Part shown: in pieces, positions 14,762 through 23,877 of the stretch | How the letters are laid out: the number at the start of each line of letters is the position of its first letter | Numbering within the stretch: the first letter of the stretch is position 1 | DNA from: Promethearchaeota archaeon | GTDB lineage: Archaea; Asgardarchaeota; Lokiarchaeia; Sigynarchaeales; SOKP01 | Length of the DNA stretch: 29,912 nucleotides | Reading direction: 5' to 3' | NCBI GenBank assembly: GCA_030668025.1 | Contig: DAOUUT010000007.1 | Coordinates: forward strand, 1 to 29,912 | Position numbers and translations under genes: made by a program | The notes under the pieces: generated by a model | Database searches by the model: none | What the model was told of the DNA's origin: nothing | What the model saw: the letters and a program-made list of their open reading frames with translations, nothing else

Positions 14762-15277
14762 ATGTTGAGAACAATTCAAAGTATGTTTATTGATAACTTA
14801 CTTCTTTATCAAAAATTGGATATGAGAAAAAAATTTTCTAACAAAGAACTTTTACTCTTTCACTTCTTCCATGATATAACCAAAATTTTTCCCAAAAACA
14901 TTATTATCGTTAAAGATATTATGTTTTTCTTCCTTGATAACGAAAATTATTTTGAAGCTAACATGAAATTGTCATATCTTCGAAAGAAATTTCAGCACAG
15001 AAAAATTGTACTTGTTCGGGAAGAAGGAGTTTTAGTCAATTTAGTTTTTGGATTTTTCCCAGATCCTTATATTCATAGCTTAAGAATAGATAGAAATACT
15101 CATACTGGACAAATTATTATTATTGTTGGTTTTCTCTCTTACGAAGAACGAGGAATTGCAGTGGGATGTAATGGCGATTATATTAAAGCTGTAAACGAAA
15201 TCTTCGATACTCAAATTAAGTTTGCGGAATATCAAGGATTTCCAGTAAGAATAAAATGTGAAGTAGTTAAGTTATAA
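14762..15277 (+). CDS. KH-domain RNA-binding protein, distantly NusA-like
   Basis: The C-terminal half (residues about 110-171) has the look of a type II KH domain: strands GQIIIIVGF, then RGIAVGCNGDYIKAVNEIF, which contains the GxxG loop as GCNG followed by the RNA-contacting helix, and a last strand. Archaeal NusA-like proteins have a similar strand-GxxG-helix pattern. The N-terminal 100 residues are rich in Phe, Leu and Ile, include LRKKFQHRKIVLVREEG, and are not recognised. The ATG has no clear ribosome-binding site; starts at Met 8 or Met 21 are possible. The stop lies 6 bp from the convergent carS stop. RNA binding is inferred from the GxxG loop only. Confidence 0.75.
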   Translation: MLRTIQSMFIDNLLLYQKLDMRKKFSNKELLLFHFFHDITKIFPKNIIIVKDIMFFFLDNENYFEANMKLSYLRKKFQHRKIVLVREEGVLVNLVFGFFPDPYIHSLRIDRNTHTGQIIIIVGFLSYEERGIAVGCNGDYIKAVNEIFDTQIKFAEYQGFPVRIKCEVVKL

Positions 15278-15283
15278 AAGAAT

Positions 15284-16063
15284 TTACCATGGAACATCTT
15301 TTAGTTTTGTTAGATAAGCAATTGTATTAGCAATTAGGCTAACAGAAGGAGTTAATACAAGAAGTAATATAATAATATTGATGTCCGGGATAATATAAAA
15401 ACCCGGAAAAAATAAAGCAGGTATTGAGGCAAAAATAATAGCCCCTACAGCAAAATCTAATTGATCTACAACCCAAAAAGGTGCACCACTTTTTATATTG
15501 AATCTTCTCTTGAGAAAAGAGCCTGCTAAGTCTCCAAATGCAGCACCGTACGAGCAAAAAATTATTCTAAAGGCCAGCATCATAATCCCTATTGGAAAAG
15601 GTCCGCCTATAAAATAATATTGATAATAGAAAAGGTCAGAGTACAATTTATAAATCCCCAATGTTGCTCCCGTTATTGGGATCTGTTGTATAGCGGGCCA
15701 TAGTACTATAAATAGTAAAAATAATGCACAACTTAAGGGAATACCTATGAATAACGGTCCTTTAACAAGTCCAGAAACAGTTTTATGATCCCCTAGGATT
15801 CTTCGTCCATCACGCCAATTTTTTCCACGATCTAAAGGTTTTCCGCCGCCTACGATGACCATTCCAGCATTCGAAAAATACGCGGGAACGATAAAAAGCA
15901 TGCTAAATATAAGGGTCGCCACCCAATCGGACCATGTAAATAATATAGAAATAATTAAAAAGTCTAAAGAGAGTAAGCTCATAAAAATTACAGTTATAAT
16001 TATTGCAAATTTTATATTTCTTCTCTTATTATCGCTCTTATCACTATGTGTCGACATTATCAT
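15284..16063 (-). CDS. carS: CDP-archaeol synthase
   Basis: CarS transfers CTP to the unsaturated archaeal ether lipid precursor to make CDP-archaeol, the activated step before polar head groups are added, so this is a direct marker of archaeal membranes. The 259 residues carry the family's signature NAGMVIVGGGKPLDRG followed by DGRRILGDHKT, and a second block GAAFGDLAGSFLKRR with PFWVVDQLDF; the Asp residues probably bind Mg2+ and the nucleotide. Five or so hydrophobic segments span the membrane. The first ATG (16061-16063) follows AGGA too closely; the second (Met 3, at 16055-16057) has AGGA 6 nt upstream and may be the real start. Confidence 0.93.
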   Translation of the reverse strand: MIMSTHSDKSDNKRRNIKFAIIITVIFMSLLSLDFLIISILFTWSDWVATLIFSMLFIVPAYFSNAGMVIVGGGKPLDRGKNWRDGRRILGDHKTVSGLVKGPLFIGIPLSCALFLLFIVLWPAIQQIPITGATLGIYKLYSDLFYYQYYFIGGPFPIGIMMLAFRIIFCSYGAAFGDLAGSFLKRRFNIKSGAPFWVVDQLDFAVGAIIFASIPALFFPGFYIIPDINIIILLLVLTPSVSLIANTIAYLTKLKDVPW

Positions 16064-16364
16064 TCCTATAAATAAAAAATTAGATTGAATAATTTTTAAT
16101 TAAAATTAAATTTTAGTAAATATAATCGAATATACTAAACCCTTAATAATATTGCTCCTTAAATAATTATCTTTTAATGTTCCGACAATAATATTATATA
16201 TTATTGCTTAGATTGTTGCAAATCGAATAAAACGAGAAAAATGTATTAAAGCTTTAACATTTTATCAATAATTTTTCGATTAATAATTAAGTTTAAATAG
16301 TGTGGAATCGAAATATTTTATTATACGATATTTCGAGTGGAAATAAAATATAAGGTGTGATTAA
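16064..16364. other. AT-rich spacer upstream of orc1/cdc6, candidate replication origin
   Basis: This spacer has a perfect palindrome CAATAATAT-TAT-ATATTATTG at 16187-16207, suited to duplex opening. Near the gene there is an inverted repeat TCGAAATAT (16308-16316) and ATATTTCGA (16328-16336). The segment TTTCGAGTGGAAATAAAA at 16331-16348, followed by AAGG, resembles the archaeal origin recognition box (consensus around CAGTGGAAAC, then a G-rich end). Archaeal origins often lie directly beside orc1/cdc6. It also must hold the cdc6 promoter, for example TTTAAATA at 16292-16299. The origin role is inferred. Confidence 0.4.
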
Positions 16365-17687
16365 ATGTTGACGAATCAAAATGATAATAACATATATTCT
16401 TTTAATATTGATAAATTTTATCGGAACTATTTAAAAGGTCCAAATCTTTTTAGGAAGCGCGAAGCTCTCGAACCTTCATTCATTCCTGACGAATTACCAC
16501 ATCGAAACTCTGAGATTGAAAAGATTGCGGGTATAACTGCGTGTGCTTTAAAAGGGGATGTACCACCCAATTTCTTATGTTATGGGATGACTGGAACGGG
16601 TAAAACTGCCACTGTCCGTTATGTTTCACAGAAATTAGCTCAACATTGCACCAACAACCCTCCATGGTGGATATATATCAATTGTACTGTAGTTTCAACA
16701 CCTTATAGAATTCTAGCTCATATCTATAACACAATTGATGGAAGAGAAAAAATCCCCGCAACAGGTTTGCCTAAAGACGTTATTCTCAAAAAATTGCTTG
16801 GTTTATTGGATCAAAAAGTTAAAAATAGCGTATGTTTTCTTGTTTTAGATGAAATCGATATCTTGATAGAGAAAAAGGGAGGAAATGAAATTCTTTATAC
16901 TTTAACTAGACTTAATGAAAGCTTAGATTTATGTAGAACAAGTGTTATTGGAATATCTAATAAACTAAAGTTTATGGAATATTTAGATTCAAGAGTTACA
17001 TCGAATTTAGATGAAGAAGAACCGATTGTTTTTCACCCTTATAATGCAAACGAATTGACAGATATTCTAAAACTAAGAGCTAAGATTGCATTTCATGAAG
17101 GTATTATCGAAGAAGGGGTAATAAAGTTATGTGCAGGGCTCGCTGCAAGGGAGCATGGAGATGCAAGAAAAGCACTACAATTACTAAGAAAAGCAGGAGA
17201 GATTGCAGAAAGAAATCAAAACAAAAAAGTTTTAGAAAAACATGTAGAAAATGCCCAAAAAGATATTGATAAAGATCACATCGTTGAATATATGCTATCA
17301 ATGCCACTTCAAGCTCAATTAACCTTAACAGCTATTTATTTGTTATCTAAGCATACCAGAGAACATATAATAACTTCGGGAGACATTTACGACGTTCATT
17401 CAGAACTTACAAATAAAATTCCGGGCGTGAAACAATTAACTCATAGAAGGATAAGTGATTATATTAATGAGTTAGCATTATCAGGTTTAATTACTGCCAA
17501 CACGAGGTCTATGGGCCATTATGGGCGTACTAAAATAATAAATCTCGATATAGAAAACGAGTTAGTAGAACGAGTTTTATCTCAAATTAAAAAAATACAT
17601 GATTATAAATTGTTAAATTACAAACCTATTTTACTTCAAACTGATAAAGTCAAAGTAAAGAATATTGTTTTTAAAAAGTTAATTTAA
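16365..17687 (+). CDS. cdc6: Orc1/Cdc6 replication initiator
   Basis: This AAA+ protein binds origin recognition boxes and loads the MCM helicase. The 440 residues show the Walker A motif GMTGTGKT (residues 74-81), Walker B LVLDEID (159-165), sensor 1 around TSVIGISN, and the sensor 2 helix with HGDARKALQLLRKAG. The C-terminal region from about 320 is a winged helix (LTHRRISDYINELALSGLI) that contacts DNA. ATPase residues are intact. AAGGTG lies 7 nt before the ATG. It ends by overlapping the convergent DUF2240-like gene by 4 bp. With DP1 and DP2 it forms a replication island, and a candidate origin lies directly upstream. Confidence 0.96.
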   Translation: MLTNQNDNNIYSFNIDKFYRNYLKGPNLFRKREALEPSFIPDELPHRNSEIEKIAGITACALKGDVPPNFLCYGMTGTGKTATVRYVSQKLAQHCTNNPPWWIYINCTVVSTPYRILAHIYNTIDGREKIPATGLPKDVILKKLLGLLDQKVKNSVCFLVLDEIDILIEKKGGNEILYTLTRLNESLDLCRTSVIGISNKLKFMEYLDSRVTSNLDEEEPIVFHPYNANELTDILKLRAKIAFHEGIIEEGVIKLCAGLAAREHGDARKALQLLRKAGEIAERNQNKKVLEKHVENAQKDIDKDHIVEYMLSMPLQAQLTLTAIYLLSKHTREHIITSGDIYDVHSELTNKIPGVKQLTHRRISDYINELALSGLITANTRSMGHYGRTKIINLDIENELVERVLSQIKKIHDYKLLNYKPILLQTDKVKVKNIVFKKLI

Positions 17688-18367
17688 CTTAAAAAATCCC
17701 AATTATTAATTTCATTAGTAATACTTTCAAGAAAAAATGAAGCCGATTTTTCATTTTTTTTTTTTAAAAGTAAAAATAACTTTGCTAAATGCTTACAGAA
17801 TTTTTTGTTTTTAGCTCTATTAGTTTGGAAATCATGGCAGTTATGCTTAATGAATTTATCATTTATGGATATTTCAATAATATATGGAGCATCATTAGAG
17901 CCTTTAACTTCAGCTTTAATGATCTTACTCTTAGGATCGAATTTAATTATATTAAATGCCCCATCTGATACGGTGACTGCTCTGTTTATAGTCCCTTTAT
18001 CTAAAAACGCTTTTAATATAGTATTAAACTTATTTAAATTATTTATATCGAAGCTATCTATTTCTTGTGTTTCATTTTTGGAAGATTCGATTTTTTTTAA
18101 AATTTGAGCTTTTCTTTTTTTGTGCCAATTCTTTAATTTTTGATCTAAATTTTGCGATAATTTAAAAATATTATTAGGGGTTTCTATTAAAAATTTGTTG
18201 TCAACAACCTTTTGTATGAATTGACTTGCGTCATTAGGTGAAAAAAGGAATAATTCAAACGATAATTCGTATAATAAGTCATTTAGAGATATAGAGGGGA
18301 GTTCAATAATTTTCCAAATATATAAAACCATCTCAGAATTGTTATTTCTTGGGATTGCAAAGTTCAT
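17684..18367 (-). CDS. DUF2240-like archaeal protein with Cys/His zinc site
   Basis: The 227-residue protein begins with a segment (NDLLYELSFELFLFSPNDASQFIQ, here split by one turn) that resembles the archaeal DUF2240 family, often found near the polymerase D small subunit. Residues 88-110 are strongly basic (NWHKKRKAQILKK). Near the C-terminus is NCHDF, then KFCKHLAKLFLLL, a CxH plus CxH spacing like a SWIM zinc finger. It lies 28 bp downstream of DP1 on the same strand and is surely co-transcribed, which points to a replication or repair role. The exact function is unknown. The DUF2240 match is from memory and only moderately sure. Confidence 0.6.
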   Translation of the reverse strand: MNFAIPRNNNSEMVLYIWKIIELPSISLNDLLYELSFELFLFSPNDASQFIQKVVDNKFLIETPNNIFKLSQNLDQKLKNWHKKRKAQILKKIESSKNETQEIDSFDINNLNKFNTILKAFLDKGTINRAVTVSDGAFNIIKFDPKSKIIKAEVKGSNDAPYIIEISINDKFIKHNCHDFQTNRAKNKKFCKHLAKLFLLLKKKNEKSASFFLESITNEINNWDFLS

Positions 18368-18395
18368 TTAAAACGACCTATTTTTTTTTTAACAA

Positions 18396-20183
18396 CTAAT
18401 CAATTTTTTTAAAATCTAATGGAAAGAAGTTTAATGTGTCTAATTCTACAATGGGTACTATTCCGGGAGTAGGTATTATTCCAAAACTTCTCATATAATC
18501 AGTTTGAGCTTGAAAGCATCCTGAATTAACCAAAGTCACATTCCTATATTTTCCAGTCCCGTTAATATGTACATGACCTGTATGAAAAATGTCAGGAATT
18601 TTATCTATTAAAAGTAGATCCTTGTTAATAGGAGCCAATTGGGTTTTCTCTCCAAAAGTTGGCGCGAGATGTCTACAAATGAGAAATTCTTTCATGGTTT
18701 CAATGGGGTCGTTGATATCTAAATCGGGAATTAACATATTCATATCATGCATACCCTCCCCATGATATATCTGAGTATTTACATTATGAGTTTTTATTAA
18801 AGAGGGGTTACCCAAACATTTTATTCCTAAATTAATTAAATCTTCACAATATTTTTTTGGTACAGCGGGTAGAGGTAATGCGTTTCTTACAGGTTCGTGG
18901 TTTCCAGATACATAAAAAATTTTAATGTAATCTGGAATTTCTGAGAGTAAATCTGAAGCTTTTTTAAACTGTTTATATATATCCGTTATAATTAAATCTT
19001 TTTGTTGGTTTGGATAAATTCCTATGCCATCAACTAAATCACCATTAATAACGAGGTATTTGATTTTTCCCGCAATATCTCTTAAATTTTTATTATTACT
19101 TTTACCGTTTAAAAAATTTAGAAATTTTTTAAATAACCCTTCTTCAAATTCTTTACTACCAATATGAATATCCGAAATTAACGCGATAGATAAAGGATCT
19201 GGAGATGTGTTTGGTTGAAAATTTGTCGGAATATCGATTTTTGAAATGGAATTGGCAAAAATTATCCCACTTCTCCCTTTTTCACCAGGATTAAAGGTTC
19301 CCTTGACAAACAACATCTGATCGTTGATAGTTCTTTCAATAATTTTGATATAATCCAAGTTATCAGAGTTGTTTTGAATTAAAACACTAATTTTACCTGT
19401 TAAATCCTCCAAAGTTAATAAATAATTTCCTTTTTTTGTTAAATGAATATTATTTACAAAACCTATTGTAGATATTTCAGCGCTATTCGATAACCTAAAA
19501 ATATTGTTAATATTAGTTGCGGAATTTACTTCTGGTCTTCTTCTAATGAGTTTTCGAAGTTGGTTAAACTTATCGAGCGTTAATTCGTAAAATTCATCGT
19601 ACTTTCCATTCGTGTGCATTATACCAGTTGGATCTTTTAAAATTTCGAAAATAAAATCATAATCCTTTGCTACGGGTTTAAAAATAAAAGTTGATTTGGT
19701 AGATTCGTGAGTTTTAGCTTTAATTTTCTTCTTTGCGGGTATTTTTTCTAATTGAGAATATTTTGGAGTGGACTGAGTTCGATCTTCAGATTTCGAAGTT
19801 TTGATTAGGGTTTCAGAGGATATTGATGGAACTTCGTCGTTAAACAATTTAGTAACTGGTTTGCTTGATGATTTGAAAACATCTTTTGTGTCAATGGATT
19901 TCACATCCATAGAGAGCGAATTAGATCTGGAAATTGTTCGCTTTAATGCCCTTTGTATTTCTTCGTTTGAAATTTCTTTTAAAACGGTTTCTGTTAAATG
20001 ATTTTTAAAACTTGGGATAAAACTAGTTTCTTTAATAATAATATTTAAGTTTTTCATGGGATTATCAAGATTTACTATCCAATCTAACATTGTAGGAGTA
20101 ATATTCATTCCTGAGTTTACCAACTTATCTAAAATAACTCGTTTCTGCTCAGATATTTCGTTTTTCAAATCCTTTTCTTCCAA
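18396..20183 (-). CDS. polB: DNA polymerase D small subunit (DP1)
   Basis: DP1 is the 3'-5' proofreading exonuclease subunit of archaeal family D polymerase. Residues 1-60 are a helical domain and 90-160 look disordered, rich in Ser, Lys and Thr. An OB-fold follows (about 237-315, with GNYLLTLEDLTGKISVLIQ), then an Mre11-like phosphodiesterase domain: SDIHIGS (D338, H340), NGDLVDG (381-386), GNHEP (427-431), YHGEGMHD (H474) and HTGHVH (534-539). All metal ligands are present, so the nuclease should be active. The start is TTG at 20181-20183 with no clear Shine-Dalgarno sequence. It is divergent from DP2 with a 256 bp shared promoter region. Confidence 0.96.
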   Translation of the reverse strand: MEEKDLKNEISEQKRVILDKLVNSGMNITPTMLDWIVNLDNPMKNLNIIIKETSFIPSFKNHLTETVLKEISNEEIQRALKRTISRSNSLSMDVKSIDTKDVFKSSSKPVTKLFNDEVPSISSETLIKTSKSEDRTQSTPKYSQLEKIPAKKKIKAKTHESTKSTFIFKPVAKDYDFIFEILKDPTGIMHTNGKYDEFYELTLDKFNQLRKLIRRRPEVNSATNINNIFRLSNSAEISTIGFVNNIHLTKKGNYLLTLEDLTGKISVLIQNNSDNLDYIKIIERTINDQMLFVKGTFNPGEKGRSGIIFANSISKIDIPTNFQPNTSPDPLSIALISDIHIGSKEFEEGLFKKFLNFLNGKSNNKNLRDIAGKIKYLVINGDLVDGIGIYPNQQKDLIITDIYKQFKKASDLLSEIPDYIKIFYVSGNHEPVRNALPLPAVPKKYCEDLINLGIKCLGNPSLIKTHNVNTQIYHGEGMHDMNMLIPDLDINDPIETMKEFLICRHLAPTFGEKTQLAPINKDLLLIDKIPDIFHTGHVHINGTGKYRNVTLVNSGCFQAQTDYMRSFGIIPTPGIVPIVELDTLNFFPLDFKKID

Positions 20184-20439
20184 AATAGAATTATTATAAT
20201 TATGATGGGATTAAGTTAAAATGTTTGTTATTAAAGCAAAAACAAATTTTTTTTAAATATTTGGAGGGTGTATTAATTCACATAATATCATTATAAATTG
20301 GAAATCTCTTCAAATTAAAATAACATAATTCAATCAGCCTATTAATAAAATAATTTATTTTGAAAGTGAATATTTAGAATAATATATCCTATATTTCTGT
20401 ATTTAGATTATTAAAGTAGTTTTAAGGTGTATTTATCTT
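20184..20439. promoter_or_regulatory. Divergent promoter region between DP1 and DP2
   Basis: This AT-rich spacer must drive both polymerase subunits. TATA-like runs occur at both ends, and an isolated GGAGGGTG lies near 20263-20270 without a usable start after it. AAGGTG sits about 10 nt before the DP2 start. No coding sequence is apparent, and no other motif is clear. Confidence 0.5.
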
Positions 20440-23400
20440 ATGGTAGAGATGAGTAAGGAAATGGAAGCTTATTTTTCACAAATACAAAATAATGTAGATA
20501 AATGTTACGAGATTGCAGATATTGCTCGTCAAAAAGGATTGGACCCTGAGCTTTTCGTAGAATCGCCTCAAGCTAAAGATTTAGCAGGAAGGGTTGAAAA
20601 ACTCGTAGGACCAGAAGGTGTAGCTGAAGTAATAAGAGGTTTAAAAGATAAAGGTAAAACTGACGATGAGATAGTATTTCAAGTAGTTTCTGACATCCTT
20701 GAGCAGAAATTAGGGAAAATTACATCATTAGATGCTAGGGTTGATAGAGCCATTCGAGTTGGACTCGCTATAAAAACGATGGGCGTCGTTAGCGCGCCAC
20801 TTGAAGGGATATCTAAAATTTTAATACGAGAAGATCGCCAACATAACAAATATTTGTCGTTATACTTTGCTGGCCCTATTAGAGCCGCAGGGGGGACAAC
20901 AGCTGCGTTATGTGTGTTAATCGCAGATTATGTAAGAAAAAAATCAAATATTCCAAAGTATGAAGCGACTGAGGGCGAAATTGGGAGATATGTTGAAGAA
21001 GTCAAACTTTATGATAGAAGAGTTCATTTACAATATCCTTCCTCAAATGATGAAATACGATTTGCTGTAGAACATTTACCAGTGGAAATTAATGGAGATC
21101 CTACGGAAAAAGAAGAGGTTTCTGCTTTTCGAAAATTACCTAGGATAGAAACGAATCATATACGGGGGGGGGCATGTTTAGTTTTAAATGACGGGATACT
21201 TCTTAAGGCACCAAAACTCCTAAAAATAGCAAAAAATATGGACTTAGAAGGTTGGGATTGGTTAGCAAAATTAAAAAAGATTTCTCAAAGGGATGAGAAA
21301 ACAGAAAAGTTAGATAAAAAAAATAAAGAAGAAAATTTCATAATTCCACCTAATTCAAAATATGTTTCTGAAATTATCGCTGGAAGACCTGTGTTTAGCC
21401 ATCCTTCTAAAATTGGGGGGCATAGAATTCGATATGGGAGATCTCGTAATACTGGATTAGCTGCTGCTGGTTTACATCCCGCAACAATGGTGTTATTAGA
21501 TAATTTTATAGCAATTGGAACACAATTGAGAATTGAGAGGCCGGGAAAAAGTGCTAGCATATGTCCTGTTAGTTCTATAGAACCCCCCATCGTAAAGCTT
21601 AAAAATGGAAACGTAATAAAGATTTCAAATGTTAAAATGGCAAAAGAAATGTTTCCAAATATTGAAAAAATCTTGTTTTTAGGTGATATTCTCTTTGGCT
21701 TTGGAGAATTCGCCGAAAATAATCATAGATTGGTCCCGTCTGGTTATGTAGAAGAATGGTGGGCGTTAGAGTTAGAGAAAGCATTAGAAACTGAAGGAAA
21801 TTTTAATTCGGAGATATACGAATTTGTAAAAAACCCATTTAAAAAAATCCCCTCTGCCAAGGAAGCTTTAGCTCTGGCAAAAAACTACAATATACCGTTG
21901 CATCCACTTTATACTGATTATTGGGGAAATCTCTCAATAAGTGAGTTACAAATTCTAAGGGAAGCTTTAGTTAATGGATTTGATGAAATCAATAAAACAA
22001 TCGAATTAAAAAATGATAAGGGTTTGAAACAAATTTTAGAAAAAGCATTTATTCTTCATACTATTAAAGAAAATAGCATCATTCTAAATAAGAATACAAT
22101 TGAAACTTATGAAACAATTTTCAATTTAGAAGACAAAAAAATCGCTGACATAGGTAAAGATGACGATATATTCACCTATTTCTCTAAATTTTCTCCTATA
22201 GTTATTAGAAATAGAGCTCCCTTTTTCATGGGTACTCGTATGGGTCGACCTGAAAAGTCTGAAAGAAAAAGCATGAAAGGCGTCCATACTTTATTTCCTC
22301 TCAGCGATAAAGTTGGAAATTCGAGGTTGGTCGAGAAAGCAATTGAATTAGGAAAAGTGAAAATTGATCTTTGTAGAAAAAAATGCCCCAATTGCGGAAC
22401 AGTCACTCCCTTTAATCTTTGTCCTAAATGTAAGACACATACCAAATTTCAGAAGATATGTCTCAACTGTAATAAAAAATTATACCCTACAAATGAAGAA
22501 AAATGTCCTAAATGCGGTAATGAATTAAAATTTTCTGCAGAAGCTAATTTTAATATAAAAAATTATGTTAAATCTGTAGTAAGTCCATTGAAAACAACAT
22601 TACCAAATAAATTTAAGGGTATTTTTGGATTAACTAATAAATTTAAAGTTCCAGAACCCCTTGAAAAAGGAATTCTTAGAGCTAAAAATGGTTTACTTGT
22701 ATACAAAACTGCTGAAATTCGCTACGATGCTACTGATATTCCATTAACACATTTTAAACCTAAAGAAATAAAAACATCAATTAACCAATTAAAAGAATTA
22801 GGATATAAAAAAGACTATAAAGGGAAAGACTTAATTGATATAAATCAGATTTTAGAACTTAAAGTTCAAGATGTTATTCTCTCTGAAGATTGCGCAAATT
22901 ATTTCATAAAACTTGCTAAATTTTTAGATGACGAATTGGAATCGTTTTATGAGATGAACAGGTTCTTTAATGTCCTAAGGAGAGAAGATCTAGTTGGACA
23001 TTCAGTAGTAGGGCTTGCCCCCCATACTAGTGCGGGAATTGTTGGTAGAATCATTGGTTTTACAGCGGCACGATCTATTTATGCCCATCCCTTTTGGCAT
23101 GCAGCAAAAAGACGCAACTGCGATGGTGACGAAGATGGTATAATGCTACTTTTGGATCCTTTATTAAATTTTTCGAGATATTATTTACCAAGTAAAATAG
23201 GAGGTAGAATGGACGCAACTTTAGTTATTTCTTCAATTTTGGACCCAAATGAAATAGATGGTGAGGCTCATAATATTGATACTCTTTTTAAGTATCCCTT
23301 AGAGTTTTATATCGCAACCCAAAAATTTACTATGCCGTCAGAAATAGAAGAAAAAATGAATTTAGTTATAAGTCGCTTAGGAACTTTAAACCAATATGAA

Positions 23401-23877
23401 AATATTGGTTTTAACATACCAACAAAAGACATTAATGAGGGTCCCACGATCACATCATACAAAACTCATGAATCAATGGAAGAAAAAATTGATGCCCAAT
23501 TGCACCTCGCAAAGATCATTCAAGCGGTCAATGATAAAAAAGTCGCTGAGAAGATTTTATCTACACATTTCAATCCAGACATATTAGGAAATTTAAGAAA
23601 ATTTGCTCTACAGAGTTTTAGATGTGTAAAATGTAACGCAAAATTTAGACGGCCTCCACTTTCAAATGCAGGAAAGTGTCCAAAATGCGGAAATAAAGTT
23701 ATATTGACCGTTAATCGAGGAGGTATAGTAAAATATATCCCCAGAGCTAAAAAACTTTGTAAGATTTTTAATTTAGATAATTATACAGTTCAACGAATGG
23801 AACTAATAGAACAATATGTTGAAAGCCTTACCAATAATCCTAAAATTAAGCAACAACAGTTATCTAATTTCTTCTGA
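20440..23877 (+). CDS. polC: DNA polymerase D large subunit (DP2)
   Basis: DP2 is the polymerase subunit of the archaeal replicative family D enzyme, structurally related to multisubunit RNA polymerases. The 1145 residues are the normal inteinless length. Seen in order: FAGPIRAAGGTTAALCV near residue 147; a pair of zinc-binding modules (CPNCG...CPKC and CLNC...CPKCG) around 648-690; the catalytic core HTSAGIVGRIIGFT and RRNCDGDEDG (Asp 895, 897 and 899 region); a late zinc module CVKC...CPKCG; and a C-terminal PCNA-binding box QQQLSNFF. The active site appears uninterrupted although this gene hosts inteins in many archaea. Met 4 is an alternative start. Its 3' end overlaps the convergent peptidase gene by 18 bp. 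Confidence 0.97.
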   Translation: MVEMSKEMEAYFSQIQNNVDKCYEIADIARQKGLDPELFVESPQAKDLAGRVEKLVGPEGVAEVIRGLKDKGKTDDEIVFQVVSDILEQKLGKITSLDARVDRAIRVGLAIKTMGVVSAPLEGISKILIREDRQHNKYLSLYFAGPIRAAGGTTAALCVLIADYVRKKSNIPKYEATEGEIGRYVEEVKLYDRRVHLQYPSSNDEIRFAVEHLPVEINGDPTEKEEVSAFRKLPRIETNHIRGGACLVLNDGILLKAPKLLKIAKNMDLEGWDWLAKLKKISQRDEKTEKLDKKNKEENFIIPPNSKYVSEIIAGRPVFSHPSKIGGHRIRYGRSRNTGLAAAGLHPATMVLLDNFIAIGTQLRIERPGKSASICPVSSIEPPIVKLKNGNVIKISNVKMAKEMFPNIEKILFLGDILFGFGEFAENNHRLVPSGYVEEWWALELEKALETEGNFNSEIYEFVKNPFKKIPSAKEALALAKNYNIPLHPLYTDYWGNLSISELQILREALVNGFDEINKTIELKNDKGLKQILEKAFILHTIKENSIILNKNTIETYETIFNLEDKKIADIGKDDDIFTYFSKFSPIVIRNRAPFFMGTRMGRPEKSERKSMKGVHTLFPLSDKVGNSRLVEKAIELGKVKIDLCRKKCPNCGTVTPFNLCPKCKTHTKFQKICLNCNKKLYPTNEEKCPKCGNELKFSAEANFNIKNYVKSVVSPLKTTLPNKFKGIFGLTNKFKVPEPLEKGILRAKNGLLVYKTAEIRYDATDIPLTHFKPKEIKTSINQLKELGYKKDYKGKDLIDINQILELKVQDVILSEDCANYFIKLAKFLDDELESFYEMNRFFNVLRREDLVGHSVVGLAPHTSAGIVGRIIGFTAARSIYAHPFWHAAKRRNCDGDEDGIMLLLDPLLNFSRYYLPSKIGGRMDATLVISSILDPNEIDGEAHNIDTLFKYPLEFYIATQKFTMPSEIEEKMNLVISRLGTLNQYENIGFNIPTKDINEGPTITSYKTHESMEEKIDAQLHLAKIIQAVNDKKVAEKILSTHFNPDILGNLRKFALQSFRCVKCNAKFRRPPLSNAGKCPKCGNKVILTVNRGGIVKYIPRAKKLCKIFNLDNYTVQRMELIEQYVESLTNNPKIKQQQLSNFF

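Noticed and set aside
20440..23877. Intein in DP2
   Set aside because: The catalytic region around NCDGDED is continuous and the total length fits an inteinless protein.
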